From contig CM075941.1 of NCBI GenBank assembly GCA_038030265.1, positions 50,755,952 to 50,819,951 of the forward strand: DNA of 64,000 bases, read 5' to 3'. This stretch comes from Corythucha ciliata (lineage: Eukaryota > Arthropoda > Insecta > Hemiptera > Tingidae). Positions 62,801-63,720 of this stretch are shown in pieces. A program made the translations under genes and the position numbers. The first letter of the stretch is position 1. Every line of letters starts with the position of its first letter. The notes below the pieces were generated by a model. That model was not told where the DNA came from, did not search any database, and saw only the letters and a program-made list of their open reading frames with translations.

Positions 62801-62902
62801 TCGGCTGATTCTAGGGTTTCACAGACTCTCAAGGGAGCGATGATGACATGGAGATGGCGGAATACATTATTGGGAGACAGTAAAAAATTTTCCCTTAAAT
62901 AA
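1231..62902 (+). CDS. Polycystin-1-like (PKD1/LOV-1 family) membrane protein, 24 recognised exons
   Basis: Overall gene span; exons are listed separately. Every junction inside the blocks 1-20 and 21-24 has GT/AG and conserves phase. Domain order is signal peptide, EGF-like repeats, long extracellular REJ-like region, GAIN/GPS, TM1, PLAT, TOP (polycystin) domain and five C-terminal membrane segments. Polycystin-1 proteins are very large receptor-like membrane proteins that pair with TRPP2-type channels on cilia of sensory or epithelial cells; partner and site here are inferred from family. The model codes about 1,800 residues. Exons for membrane segments 2-6 are missing between exon 20 and exon 21: exon 20 ends in phase 2 and exon 21 needs phase 1, so at least one exon is absent or unseen. 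Introns are 43-97 bp or 4-19 kb. Confidence 0.85.
1742..2297 (+). CDS. Polycystin-1-like exon 2: extracellular region
   Basis: The acceptor gtcgcag is followed in phase by about 185 codons of secreted-type sequence with N-glycosylation sites (HNAS, NLTA) and paired cysteines. I see no named domain. The donor gatg|gtgagt leaves two bases (TG), completed by the C of exon 3 to give Cys. Confidence 0.8.
2362..2702. mobile_element. ~340-bp MITE
   Basis: The ends aggtctgttcgc (2362-2373) and gcgaacagacct (2691-2702) are perfect 12-bp inverted repeats. The interior is non-coding and rich in acactac-type motifs toward the right end. It lies just inside giant intron 2. Confidence 0.8.
2784..2997 (-). 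pseudogene. Ty1/copia RNase H C-terminal fragment
   Basis: On the minus strand this encodes the end of a copia polyprotein: a tail with DVGRNFVKDLIQDGQI, then EYCPSESNFADILTKPLP. The ADILTKPL motif is diagnostic of copia RNase H. Nothing upstream of RNase H is present, so this is a truncated relic. Confidence 0.85.
3290..3405 (+). repeat. Dispersed repeat, copy 1 (inverted copy at ~9435-9560)
   Basis: The block with gcaatgacataattgtgact and aaaagtaatgcactatttca is repeated as its reverse complement at 9435-9560, with small differences. It is probably a non-autonomous element; its termini are not defined. Confidence 0.65.
3939..4045 (+). mobile_element. hAT-like 5' terminus fragment
   Basis: The sequence beginning cagtgggtttcaacctttt and running into ggctcgcgaccc resembles the CAGTGGTTCTCAACC-type termini of hAT elements. 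I could not find the matching 3' end. Confidence 0.4.
5553..5584. repeat. Perfect 12-bp stem hairpin
   Basis: tttttctaacgc (5553-5564) is followed after an 8-base loop by gcgttagaaaaa (5573-5584). Confidence 0.6.
5862..5990. mobile_element. Short MITE-like repeat, GTGAC-rich
   Basis: gggcctagaggtgaggtgtg at the left is related to the reverse complement of the right end of the copy at 8764-8893 (gtcacacctctaagagggcc). Both copies are full of CACTGTGAC/GTCACTG motifs. Confidence 0.5.
6310..7190 (-). repeat. Degenerate array, unit type D (aaaactgacgattttacccc)
   Basis: Dozens of diverged units of roughly 26-30 bp around aaaactgacgattttacccc. The core aactgacgatt is the reverse complement of the aatcgtcagtt core in the following type B array. 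Confidence 0.75.
7195..8000 (+). repeat. Degenerate array, unit type B
   Basis: Repeated, diverged units around gccattttcagggc and gcgaatcgtcagtttt, about 30-40 bp apart. Together with 6310-7190 it forms a head-to-head arrangement. Confidence 0.75.
8351..9636. other. Intronic DNA with MITEs, no exon seen
   Basis: Apart from the two adjacent MITE copies (8629-8769 and 8764-8893), a cgtaagcgaca-type repeat (9260-9370) and the inverted copy of 3290-3405 (9435-9560), I see nothing recognisable. Confidence 0.5.
8629..8769. mobile_element. ~140-bp MITE, copy 1
   Basis: Runs from gggggcctgtcccgtaag to agttatagaacaggtcct, imperfect inverted ends. A second copy at 37967-38109 shares the whole interior (ttcctaggaat, atgttgatggggaggacggg). 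Confidence 0.8.
9637..11217. mobile_element. Array-bearing hAT-like element E3 (boundaries approximate)
   Basis: It opens with cagtggcggatctagg, a hAT-type terminus, then holds a type A array (9700-11160). It closes with gggggtttaaacccccaaaa followed by accccgtagagcatgcc. That end is homologous to the element end at 16920-16969 (gaccctcaaaaccctcccc, gcacgccactg). No target duplication was recognised. Confidence 0.45.
9700..11160 (+). repeat. Degenerate array, unit type A, sense
   Basis: About 45-50 diverged ~30-bp units around tttctcaattttag + ccgcgaattagcg. Adjacent units are well below identity, so this is an old array. It is non-coding; the short ORFs are by-products. Confidence 0.85.
11760..12265. 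repeat. Two small tandem arrays
   Basis: 11760-11885 has ~29-bp units alternating attcaaatttgctaccgtta and gaatattgacgtccaaattt. 12040-12265 has four ~60-bp units around gggaaagctaccgtacatat and gaaatgctacggcaatgagt. Confidence 0.75.
12240..13000. repeat. Tandem array of ~130-180-bp units
   Basis: The motif ctgacgtcatattta recurs at about 12282, 12461, 12612, 12746 and 12894. Each is followed by ctctaaa(t)accgaatttgag and aaaatcatcccctaag. Confidence 0.8.
13001..13804. other. AT-rich unique intronic sequence
   Basis: No exon, transposon protein or repeat array could be recognised. Aaatttgaaa-rich sequence with no coding signal. Confidence 0.4.
13805..14700 (+). repeat. Degenerate array, unit type A, sense
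   Basis: Same ~30-bp unit as 9700-11160 (caattttagccgcgaattag). Confidence 0.8.
14840..16969. repeat. Degenerate array, unit type B, ending in a hAT-like terminus
   Basis: 14840-16700 repeats units such as gccattttcagggcgcgaat + cgtcagttt. A (gttt)n tract at 16803-16842 and a terminus-like gcacgccactg at 16959-16969 follow, so the array is probably again carried by a hAT-type element. The 5' partner end is uncertain. Confidence 0.65.
16803..16842 (+). repeat. (GTTT)n microsatellite
   Basis: Uninterrupted gttt repeats. Confidence 0.9.
17040..17530 (+). repeat. Degenerate array, unit type C
   Basis: ~31-bp units around aaaaaccaatttcgcgggtt + tggctct. The same unit recurs at 28650-29210, 60590-61200 and 63940-64000. 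Confidence 0.75.
17781..19591. mobile_element. hAT-like non-autonomous element E2 with 8-bp target duplication and array cargo
   Basis: The termini caggggcgtagccagc and gctggctacgcccata are inverted repeats differing only at the outermost bases. The element is flanked by exact 8-bp direct repeats, tcgtggta at 17773-17780 and 19592-19599. An 8-bp duplication is the hallmark of hAT transposition. The 1,811-bp body holds a type A array in antisense (17890-18830) and no transposase. Confidence 0.85.
17890..18830 (-). repeat. Degenerate array, unit type A, antisense
   Basis: Units such as ttcgcggctaaaattgagaa, the reverse complement of the sense unit at 9700-11160, repeated about 30 times with heavy divergence inside E2. 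Confidence 0.85.
19600..20060. other. Unique intronic sequence
   Basis: No feature recognised. Confidence 0.4.
20065..20364 (-). mobile_element. tRNA-derived SINE
   Basis: On the minus strand a tRNA-like head has an A box (tggtgtaatgg, 20342-20352) and a perfect B box (ggttcgaatcc, 20298-20308). The acceptor arms do not pair, so it is not a working tRNA gene. A ~200-bp body and an (AC)n tail near 20070 follow. Confidence 0.7.
20365..21226. other. Unique intronic sequence with microsatellites
   Basis: Contains (gtt)n near 20732-20752, (ct)n at 20880-20894 and a 12-13 base G-run near 21056. No exon seen until 21227. Confidence 0.5.
21227..21381 (+). CDS. Polycystin-1-like exon 3: extracellular region
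   Basis: Found by phase: acceptor ttctaaag, then one base completing the Cys codon left by exon 2, then 51 codons including YVSDAFIVSVIKEPL and WRYYRERAISFRF. The likely donor is t|gtgttg, phase 1, leaving a 43-bp intron before exon 4. Confidence 0.7.
21425..21589 (+). CDS. Polycystin-1-like exon 4: extracellular region
   Basis: Acceptor tttttaag, then a frame reading NDTDVYVEERDEGM through LYGLNNEYVSR. Donor cgtg|gtaggg in phase 1 matches exon 5. The alternation of short strands is compatible with a PKD or REJ beta-sandwich module, not a firm call. Confidence 0.75.
21773..21974. mobile_element. ~200-bp MITE with ~38-bp inverted ends
   Basis: aaggtgcgtttacaccaaag + tgtccccgcgacactta at the left mirrors taagtgtcgcgggacacttc + agtgtagacacacctt at the right with a few mismatches. 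It is in intron 4, just upstream of the gypsy element. Confidence 0.85.
21993..22153. mobile_element. Dispersed element interrupted by the gypsy insertion
   Basis: gtcagtcttccctcatcgag (22020-22039) is the mirror of cgagggaagactgacaac just right of the gypsy element (26336 onward), so the gypsy element sits inside an older inverted-repeat element. A related copy lies at 60288-60440. Confidence 0.6.
22154..22235 (-). repeat. Gypsy LTR (downstream)
   Basis: 82 bp, tgtaaagaatttgactcctt to gctctaca; the same sequence appears at 26251-26332. Confidence 0.92.
22394..22813 (-). pseudogene. Gypsy integrase C-terminal region
   Basis: Contains MYGRRIRTSVP and the basic GERVWVTDQ segment typical of gypsy integrase tails. 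It is separated from the core by a frameshift. Confidence 0.8.
22903..24639 (-). CDS. Gypsy RT palm, RNase H and integrase
   Basis: Long open frame (578 codons). The RT active site is MDDFLVFG, the gypsy YVDD equivalent with Met for the first residue. RNase H has LTDHKPLVELL. Integrase has the HHCC zinc finger (CSTCLEN end), then a catalytic core with TDNGPQF and YPQSNGQVERAV. The C-terminal part of integrase continues in another frame at 22813-22394 after a short duplication around 22882-22910. Confidence 0.9.
   Translation of the reverse strand: MPLEEESALLTTFITPYGRFFYRRLPFGICSAPEHYQKRMAEIIEGLEGVVNQMDDFLVFGSTQDEHDKRLGHVLERLRDVNMTLNQDKCEFNVRKVTFLGHILEDGKIFPMDDKLKSILEMPKPQSRKDLRCLLGMLNYLMKFLPRLSELSKPLHELLSSKNEWQWSTNHDRTFESVKKLILSPASLFSFDWKRETRIRADASCFGLGAVLEQFVNNKWHSVQYASRTLSEVETRYAQIEKEALALTWACERFSQLITGKRFTLLTDHKPLVELLGRKPISALSARLQRFRMRLLNFDFDIKHVKGKDFILPDVLSRFPTNDDKTRRDVLDDIETHVNTIISSIPVADSRVALLKACQNEDRLTINLKNAVQTGNWDNFIHTDFYRERGNLVVHHGVIFHGQRYFVPNAMRKEILDSPHQGHFGINKCISRARDCVWWPGITTDIKRVIGSCSTCLENSPDSSEPLIPSEVPAGPWQTVGADLLFWEGKNYIVVQDYFSKFIELVQLNSTVSGGVIFALKGIFSRHGVPFTLRTDNGPQFVSVEFKKFSKAFNFKLVTSSPNYPQSNGQVERAVITV
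24630..25202 (-). pseudogene. Gypsy protease end and reverse transcriptase fingers
   Basis: Reads on from the protease (LLGRGAIAFFDLI) into RT: WCAPIVVVLKKNNKIRLCTDY and the ELNKHV motif. Overlaps the next frame at 24630-24639. Confidence 0.85.
25192..25818 (-). pseudogene. Gypsy nucleocapsid and aspartic protease
   Basis: Two zinc-knuckle-like motifs (CSRCGRRNHASNDC, then CGKIGHAKYAC with altered first Cys spacing). Then a retropepsin whose active site reads DTGADVSVM. It follows gag in a shifted frame. Confidence 0.85.
25662..26231 (-). pseudogene. Gypsy gag, N-terminal part
   Basis: Begins MSEELISTLADAI, right after the primer site, and reads as a retrotransposon capsid domain (PPEFFDLREPSKWSRWIRRF, then SASSYINCLFSLAEKC). 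The frame is lost near 25700-25800, where coding continues in the overlapping frame 25818-25192. This may be a decayed frameshift or a programmed one. Confidence 0.8.
26251..26332 (-). repeat. Gypsy LTR (upstream)
   Basis: 82-bp copy of the LTR at 22154-22235, apparently identical, implying a recent insertion. Confidence 0.92.
26338..26706. other. Remainder of interrupted element and intron 4 end
   Basis: 26336-26380 is the right flank of the element interrupted by gypsy. The rest is unique, leading to the acceptor ttttttaag at 26706. Confidence 0.5.
26707..26845 (+). CDS. Polycystin-1-like exon 5
   Basis: Two bases complete a Gly codon from exon 4. Then RISVDNINCGGEYNFTAIVL reads on to MPEFYIK. 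Donor atcaa|gtacgg, phase 2. REJ-like extracellular sequence. Confidence 0.85.
26922..27148 (+). CDS. Polycystin-1-like exon 6
   Basis: Acceptor cctctag, one base completing Lys, then CEHNCFLYFQSEEYIRL and YSPTWEITVDG, typical of REJ or PKD beta modules. The donor tcaa|gtatta in phase 1 is chosen over aaaa|gtgact because only it fits exon 7. Confidence 0.85.
27214..27399 (+). CDS. Polycystin-1-like exon 7
   Basis: Acceptor ccccacag, two bases completing Ile, then WGGRSEMILKRADVSFHG and CYSVPEYRHVHEPFYVQC. Donor cagg|gtaagc, phase 1. Confidence 0.88.
27466..27593 (+). CDS. Polycystin-1-like exon 8
   Basis: Acceptor aaattag, two bases completing Glu, then PIEETDEMNIYDPHLNSLAF to RIERF. Donor ttc|gtaagt, phase 0. 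Confidence 0.85.
27655..27864 (+). CDS. Polycystin-1-like exon 9
   Basis: Acceptor ttttaag, frame KTLDDLIRVSPFERIHRYNH. Helical segments typical of the region between REJ and GAIN. Donor aga|gtgagt, phase 0. Confidence 0.88.
27931..28151 (+). CDS. Polycystin-1-like exon 10
   Basis: Acceptor ttccag, frame VAMPKTFFSISKHLFAIYRV. Donor atcga|gtaatc, phase 2. Confidence 0.88.
28213..28315 (+). CDS. Polycystin-1-like exon 11
   Basis: Acceptor aaaacag, one base completing Glu, then AVFDLISNLLLMPYPEF. Donor gag|gtgact, phase 0. A 14.2-kb intron follows. Confidence 0.85.
28650..29210. repeat. Degenerate array, unit type C
   Basis: Units around aatttcgcgggtttggctct and ttcaaaaacc, as in 17040-17530. 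The 330 bases before it show nothing recognisable. Confidence 0.75.
29225..30140 (-). repeat. hAT-like start and degenerate array type A, antisense
   Basis: cagtagcgtatcaatgtacc (29225-29244) resembles a hAT terminus. It is followed from about 29370 by cggctaaaattgagaaaaag-type units. A 12-base G-run lies near 29640. Confidence 0.65.
30145..30992 (-). mobile_element. I-like LINE, 3' end with RNase H, (TAA)n tail
   Basis: Minus strand, 5'-truncated. The RNase H C-terminal half (YANSRAALGAVTRLAV, LAWIPGHRGYEGNEKAD) is followed, after a frameshift, by a short tail with CELEEESAMHFVGECERY. The 3' end is a ttattattatta tract at 30146-30157, that is a (TAA)n tail as in I-clade LINEs. The usual catalytic SDS is ANS here, so the Asp is lost. 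Confidence 0.8.
31387..32022 (+). pseudogene. Jockey-type LINE ORF1 (gag-like, zinc knuckles)
   Basis: VAIRGIPPSISEKEIHEELL is the RNA-binding-like fold. CKNCQRFNHTQNYC, CVKCCGNHHFKQC and CANCGKNHPANYRGC are the three zinc knuckles of Jockey-clade gag proteins. The N-terminal part lies in other frames upstream, so the ORF is interrupted. Confidence 0.85.
32195..33242 (+). pseudogene. Jockey-type LINE ORF2: apurinic-like endonuclease
   Basis: Starts MAANPQAPQSHQTNN. NILNWNANGVKSKKNEL, ITEPHL, RAGGVAILI and LVGDLNSKSIAWG are the endonuclease motifs. A stop at 32681 interrupts it; coding resumes as RPGRSPDILDIAI and LSSDHSPTILSF to 33242, where the insertion begins. Confidence 0.85.
33650..34030. 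repeat. ~96-bp minisatellite with ~48-bp half units
   Basis: tacgcaccgacgaaactt recurs at about 33722, 33819 and 33915. It alternates with cacgcactgacgatcacgac. The minus-strand ORFs here are repeat artefacts. Confidence 0.75.
34166..35776. mobile_element. Foldback transposon (1.6 kb) with 9-bp target duplication
   Basis: The ends gggtctg (34166) and cagaccc (35776) are inverted. Long arms follow: the left ~280 bp (ctgcagatctgc-rich, then aaaatgagactacaattgaa) is mirrored at 35450-35760. Inside the arms are tandem ~150-157-bp units, about five on the left (starting near 34451, 34601, 34758, 34914, 35070) and two on the right in reverse. It is flanked by gtgtctgcc at 34157-34165 and 35777-35785. 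A 9-bp duplication and tandemly repeated arms are the known anatomy of foldback elements. No coding capacity. Confidence 0.88.
35844..37425 (-). mobile_element. 5'-truncated Jockey-type LINE with poly(A) and 13-bp target duplication
   Basis: Flanked by atcgaggagtggt at 35831-35843 and 37426-37438. The T-run at 35844-35872 is the poly(A) tail on the minus strand. One intact RT frame remains. Confidence 0.88.
36066..37425 (-). CDS. LINE reverse transcriptase (Jockey-type), 5'-truncated
   Basis: RT from KKSPGYDLI through SYRPISLLPLLAKIFE, LDTEKAFDRVW, GVPQGSILGPLLY and the active site QFADDVAVLS to the thumb and the RHRIRQLYFLL region. No stop interrupts about 450 codons, so the insertion is young. 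The apparent Met start at 37469 lies beyond the target duplication and is fortuitous. Endonuclease and ORF1 were lost by 5' truncation. Confidence 0.9.
37673..37960 (-). pseudogene. I-like LINE C-terminal Cys/His tail
   Basis: ICRFCDLAVETAEHVLCEC is the CCHC-like finger that follows RNase H in I and R1-group LINEs. It is cut off from RNase H by the MITE. Confidence 0.82.
37967..38109. mobile_element. ~140-bp MITE, copy 2, inserted in a LINE
   Basis: gggggcctgttctgtaag to acttatagaacaggccccc; near-perfect inverted ends. Same family as 8629-8769. It interrupts the I-like LINE coding region. Confidence 0.88.
38110..38881 (-). pseudogene. I-like LINE RNase H domain
   Basis: Catalytic residues are visible: VWYTDGSVKDGG, the Glu in AIEACARKIS, LSDSQAALKAL and VPGHKGFEGNEMADQLAKRG. 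The RT domain upstream is missing. The reading frame is interrupted downstream by the MITE. Confidence 0.88.
39055..40690 (+). mobile_element. Jockey-type LINE, 3' part (reverse transcriptase)
   Basis: Continuation of the element at 30995-33242. HHHSKYQEFLENLHPKDNSLW (in frame from 39055), then RT. Frame breaks occur near 39170, 39420 and 39611. Confidence 0.85.
39423..40690 (+). pseudogene. Jockey-type LINE reverse transcriptase
   Basis: PTSYRPISLLPILGKLLEK ends at an in-frame stop (39609). Reading resumes at 39621: APHQFGFTEKHSTVHQVYRI, FLDLRQAFDSVW, TLQGSVLSPLLFNIY and the active site SYADDTAVLS are intact, followed by the thumb. The last ~60 bases of the open frame overlap the opposite-strand LINE, where the junction lies. 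Confidence 0.88.
40690..41365 (-). pseudogene. LINE RT fragment, R1-like, minus strand
   Basis: Minus-strand reading: GIPQGSC and FEDDGVI (decayed YADD), then AGRGLAVNPEKAKLMLFTKK, KYLGVTLNGKLSW, and after frameshifts IIRPRILYGALAWWKA. It ends against the Jockey element near 40690. Confidence 0.78.
41380..42200 (-). repeat. Degenerate array, type A antisense, then mixed
   Basis: 41380-41900 has gctaaaatttgagaaaaagc-type units; 41940-42200 has caaaactga-type units resembling type D. Confidence 0.65.
42556..42678 (+). CDS. Polycystin-1-like exon 12
   Basis: Acceptor gtgcag, frame SKYGGDALLKLLNLVRTTIF. Donor cag|gttgtc, phase 0. Spliced directly to exon 11. Confidence 0.82.
42755..42862 (+). 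CDS. Polycystin-1-like exon 13
   Basis: Acceptor cttccag, frame ADSLRVINGMKMPNSFRNV. Donor agt|gtacgt, phase 0; 36 codons. Confidence 0.85.
42945..43094 (+). CDS. Polycystin-1-like exon 14
   Basis: Acceptor tttatag, frame CMELEASTLWWAGNYFISHN to LVDFDI. Donor att|gtaatt, phase 0; 50 codons. Confidence 0.85.
43164..43508 (+). CDS. Polycystin-1-like exon 15 (pre-GAIN)
   Basis: Acceptor tgtaaag, frame VFPEEIDKETVHGRFTLTGL through KIYIATLPID. The donor is inferred at gac|gtattg (phase 0), a weak site. The frame stays open to a stop at 43539. Confidence 0.75.
43571..43666 (+). CDS. Polycystin-1-like exon 16: GAIN C-terminal part
   Basis: Acceptor tgttccag, frame with FNITAVFLVCLHYVNNDWK then AEC. 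The Cys..Trp..Cys arrangement just before GPS is the GAIN-domain signature. Donor aaa|gttcgt, phase 0. Confidence 0.72.
43746..43979 (+). CDS. Polycystin-1-like exon 17: GPS motif and first membrane segment
   Basis: Acceptor cttccag, frame LQNVSFAESTAQCLCPRMTW. CLCPRMT occupies the place of the canonical GPS C-x-C-x-H-L-T, with His to Arg and Leu to Met. About 30 residues later comes a membrane segment (VIGNVIVFLLFFGGIFVWAY) with a basic inner flank. Donor gtg|gtaaga, phase 0. Confidence 0.87.
44051..44191 (+). CDS. Polycystin-1-like exon 18: PLAT domain, first part
   Basis: Acceptor tgtcaag. The frame reaches YKFLYLICIHTGNKIGSGTD then SSVGFRLVGQ, the opening strands of a PLAT domain (the cytoplasmic beta-sandwich after TM1 in polycystin-1). 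Donor gga|gtgagt, phase 0. Confidence 0.92.
44264..44406 (+). CDS. Polycystin-1-like exon 19: PLAT domain, middle part
   Basis: Acceptor tttccag. RLSTGHEDWFMIHAQKHLG and LTSLHVWNDFSGAFFDW match the PLAT central strands. Donor gactg|gtgagt leaves TG, completed to Trp by exon 20. Confidence 0.92.
44790..46110 (-). repeat. Degenerate array, unit type A, antisense
   Basis: About 40 diverged units such as gctaatttgcggctaaaatt + gagaaaa in intron 19. A 12-base G-run lies near 44706. Confidence 0.85.
46140..47690. other. Unique intronic sequence
   Basis: No exon, transposon protein or array recognised. 47570-47690 has a loose gattgagggttgattg-like repetition. Confidence 0.4.
47691..48198. repeat. 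Long inverted repeat: ~240-bp arms, 30-bp loop
   Basis: The left arm 47691-47928 is mirrored by 47959-48198 with only a few differences; the innermost 24 bp are perfect (ctggttaaagggtaacatgg + gcgc). The loop is 47929-47958. I found no target duplication and no coding sequence. Confidence 0.9.
48235..49420 (+). repeat. Degenerate array, unit type A, sense
   Basis: ttttctcaattttagccgcg-type units, partly within the duplicated segment 48591-49091. Confidence 0.82.
48591..49091 (+). repeat. Segmental duplication A, copy 1
   Basis: 501 bp nearly identical to 52981-53478, starting cagaaggtgcgaattaaaat and ending gaaatagcgttttgtg. Confidence 0.9.
49251..50924 (+). repeat. Segmental duplication B, copy 1 (contains exon 20a)
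   Basis: Nearly identical to 55655-57420, from gggtttgcccaaatacaaca to caaggagcgtgt. Copy 2 has ~92 extra bases after cagtacc (about 56096-56188). Confidence 0.92.
50557..50802 (+). CDS. Polycystin-1-like exon 20a: PLAT end
   Basis: Acceptor caccacag. One base completes Trp, then YCEKIIVYDLTTLEAYDFPF and HRWLSQTNFPGF, the last PLAT strands, running to ICESHHW. The likely donor is actg|gtgttc (phase 2); an alternative at aaa|gttcgt (50820) is also phase 2. Length 246 nt, phase 2 in and 2 out, so it can be skipped or repeated without a frameshift. Confidence 0.85.
50941..51390 (+). pseudogene. C-terminal region of a LINE reverse-transcriptase polyprotein
   Basis: ADIKAHGVWDRERASFYDIR and VINADASSY, then about 20 residues later KHRKYDAAAEDL, match the conserved region after RT in a family of animal non-LTR ORFs (D-x-R-A-x-G-x-W ... 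F-D-R-V). Assigned from memory of that motif. It is truncated at both sides and directly follows duplication B copy 1. Confidence 0.55.
51391..52660. other. Intronic sequence with a short-unit array
   Basis: 51660-51945 repeats gctgtggtttggagctttg-like ~20-bp units, also seen in brief at 50085-50160 and 56565-56660. No membrane-segment exon was found here. Confidence 0.5.
52661..53570 (+). repeat. hAT-like start, G-run and type A array
   Basis: cagtggcgtaggtaggaatt (52662-52681) looks like a hAT terminus. A G-run and type A array units follow, including duplication A copy 2 (52981-53478). Confidence 0.6.
52981..53478 (+). repeat. Segmental duplication A, copy 2
   Basis: 498 bp nearly identical to 48591-49091. 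Confidence 0.9.
53571..54560. other. GC-richer block and GTGT-rich region, unidentified
   Basis: 53571-53880 is GC-rich compared with its surroundings and may be transposon-derived. 54080-54430 has loose gtgtaagtg repeats. No protein family recognised. Confidence 0.4.
54780..55420 (-). pseudogene. R1-like LINE, 3' coding end, minus strand
   Basis: LTLHVLAGVLPLDLELDVRT followed after a frameshift by LLSGHGSFNHKLHFHRR, CPCGGEAETAEHVLFRCPLY: the CCHC tail of R1-group LINE ORF2. RT and endonuclease are absent. Confidence 0.78.
55430..55830 (+). repeat. Degenerate array, unit type A, sense
   Basis: Short stretch of array units leading into duplication B copy 2. Confidence 0.7.
55655..57420 (+). 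repeat. Segmental duplication B, copy 2 (contains exon 20b)
   Basis: Copy of 49251-50924 with a ~92-bp insertion near 56096 and scattered substitutions. Confidence 0.92.
57053..57298 (+). CDS. Polycystin-1-like exon 20b: duplicate PLAT end
   Basis: Same exon as 50557-50802 with intact acceptor and donor. Two amino-acid changes were noticed: SQTNFP to SQTDFP and FVIDP to FVTDP. The reading frame is undamaged. Either copy, or both in series, would keep frame after exon 19. Confidence 0.8.
57480..58946 (-). pseudogene. R1-like LINE ORF2 fragments, minus strand
   Basis: From the right: YRPISLLPCESKVLEHLLL (58638-58946), AVAYVDDLAVFVSASSLEGL with the YVDD active site (58167-58361), then RTVSSDALQVMAGMPPADLV and the tail LTGHGSFSAMLWLFRRR, CPCDDEDESADHVL (57544-58230). 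Several frameshifts. The GC-rich codon use differs from the host exons. Confidence 0.85.
58947..60077 (+). CDS. LINE reverse transcriptase, 5'-truncated, plus strand
   Basis: An uninterrupted RT frame from VHFDFSKAFDKVDHSILLSK through GVPQGSVLGPLLFAIYL, the active site LFTDDLVIYFS, NEGKTKAIIF and the thumb, to the stop at 60075. It abuts the minus-strand R1-like LINE at its 5' end. Jockey-superfamily by motif; the clade is not certain. No endonuclease or ORF1 present. Confidence 0.88.
   Translation, partial: VTTLVHFDFSKAFDKVDHSILLSKAADLGLLLSWLRNYLVGRSQYVEGSDLLEVSSLLETLSGVPQGSVLGPLLFAIYLIGISDCLTHCRYHLFTDDLVIYFSFEPAEAVSAISKVQGDINALLDWAAAHKIILNEGKTKAIIFGTSRYMNMLRRRDLPRLMLGEVSIPWMESVRLLGVTLDSTLSWREHVSVVSGRTFRSLVQLQTIRDFLSRTARRDLVRSLILPIFDYGCLAFYRLSSESDLLLYRTLNACIRYIFDLSLDTHVTPYYTRLGWLKPPQRRNFLLGCFLYKIFCLKKPRYLCEGFTARADFGRVGRSGGSILVVPQHRSSVLGVGFGVQSVCVWNGIAENIKRTICFNKFRERYYSFCLTLREE
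60078..60590. other. LINE 3' flank and dispersed repeat
   Basis: 60288-60440 is a diverged copy of the element at 21993-22153 (gtaggagcctacatcgtctg, cttccctcgttgagg). A hAT-like 3' terminus gctacgccactg ends at 60510. Confidence 0.5.
60590..61200. repeat. Degenerate array, unit type C
   Basis: Units around aaccaatttcgcgg and gggtcttctc, the same family as 17040-17530 and 28650-29210. Confidence 0.65.
61336..61461 (+). CDS. Polycystin-1-like exon 21: start of polycystin (TOP) domain
   Basis: Acceptor ttacag, two leading bases (needs phase 1 upstream), then LLNQLNASDNWSASEFRRGH to PIIRQIRDLP. Donor cccg|gtatgt, phase 1. This begins the extracellular domain between membrane segments 6 and 7. 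Confidence 0.82.
61526..61708 (+). CDS. Polycystin-1-like exon 22: TOP domain
   Basis: Acceptor tttcag; GVSDSNKYFSQYLNSSG, then DFGLDRGAWTYSRDYGKES, with an N-glycosylation site (NWT). The donor tgga|gtacag in phase 1 is required by exon 23. Confidence 0.85.
61772..61995 (+). CDS. Polycystin-1-like exon 23: TOP domain end
   Basis: Acceptor tttgcag; LIRRRINGYILELSP, then NWFDRQTRLVSFHFVVYSPN, matching the conserved W-x-D-x-x-T-R and Y-N/S-x-N motifs. Two phase-0 donors fit: tta|gtaaga (end 61953, stronger site) or ttg|gtagtt (end 61995, keeps a family-like SPQGLYEG). Confidence 0.85.
62051..62902 (+). CDS. Polycystin-1-like exon 24: five C-terminal membrane segments
   Basis: Acceptor tttgcag, IDSVSVSPVATPLMLAFYAM. 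Hydrophobic segments: LMLAFYAMFVAFLGG, FDMFLFVACFLVVIYCLL, FLSILVGGGVLSATVF, TVALSANLIFLYF through IPLYLIF, and LVTIMFFILRIIVISSF, i.e. membrane segments 7-11 of the 11-segment plan. The cytoplasmic tail is short (about 60 residues), with no EF hand or clear coiled coil. Stop TAA at 62900 overlaps an aataaa (62901-62906). Confidence 0.9.
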   Translation: MDSVSVSPVATPLMLAFYAMFVAFLGGLRIWLILKTRGFQNYSKESDFGFDMFLFVACFLVVIYCLLKILSDSVALLYLSQTFRTDFIRIAELQNIEFLSILVGGGVLSATVFTLLPKFRPYAREEILRSNSFSSVPTVALSANLIFLYFSEITSIPLYLIFGNRVFNFITRASLRDYSDLIDETTGAISNRTNLSYFQLVTIMFFILRIIVISSFLQIYRETIMRPWPIRRGEHILLTSVSKSLQGTRSSADSRVSQTLKGAMMTWRWRNTLLGDSKKFSLK

Positions 62903-62948
62903 TAAATACGGTACGAATCATGAGCTTCGGCAATATTTTTAAAAAGTA
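62184..62948 (+). repeat. Tandem duplication of last exon, copy 1
   Basis: 765 bp repeated at 63002-63766 (818-bp spacing). I noticed only two base differences (cttttccg versus ctgttctg). Confidence 0.95.
62901..62906 (+). terminator. Candidate polyadenylation signal
   Basis: aataaa immediately after the polycystin stop codon; repeated in the duplicate at 63719-63724. Confidence 0.5.
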
Positions 62949-63720
62949 TATGGCATTTGACTTTGGAAGAAGGGATTTCTCCTTTGGCCCAATTGAAAAA
63001 AAATCGGATTTCGGTTTCGACATGTTCTTATTCGTCGCGTGCTTTCTCGTCGTCATTTACTGCCTTCTAAAAATACTTAGCGACAGTGTAGCTCTTCTAT
63101 ACTTGAGTCAAACGTTTCGTACCGATTTTATACGGATCGCCGAACTTCAAAATATAGAATTTCTCAGCATTCTCGTCGGCGGAGGCGTTTTAAGCGCTAC
63201 AGTTTTCACTCTACTTCCAAAGTTTCGCCCGTACGCCCGTGAAGAAATTCTACGCTCCAACTCATTCAGCAGTGTCCCTACCGTCGCTCTATCGGCGAAT
63301 TTAATCTTCCTCTACTGTTCTGAAATCACCTCCATACCTCTCTATTTAATATTCGGCAATCGAGTTTTCAATTTTATCACTCGGGCAAGTCTTCGCGACT
63401 ACAGCGATTTAATCGACGAGACTACCGGAGCGATTTCAAACAGAACCAACCTGTCTTATTTCCAATTGGTGACGATTATGTTTTTCATTCTCCGCATTAT
63501 CGTCATCTCGTCATTTTTACAAATATATCGAGAAACTATAATGAGACCTTGGCCAATACGCAGAGGGGAACATATACTGTTGACTTCGGTGTCGAAAAGT
63601 TTACAGGGAACACGGAGCTCGGCTGATTCTAGGGTTTCACAGACTCTCAAGGGAGCGATGATGACATGGAGATGGCGGAATACATTATTGGGAGACAGTA
63701 AAAAATTTTCCCTTAAATAA
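62920..63720 (+). pseudogene. Duplicated polycystin C-terminal ORF (segments 8-11)
   Basis: Open from an ATG in the duplicated 3' UTR (MSFGNIFKKYMAFDFGRRD), then in frame with the duplicated exon, coding membrane segments 8-11 and the same stop. It lacks the acceptor and segment 7 of exon 24. One residue differs (FLYF to FLYC). No promoter or upstream exon would give a full protein. Confidence 0.75.
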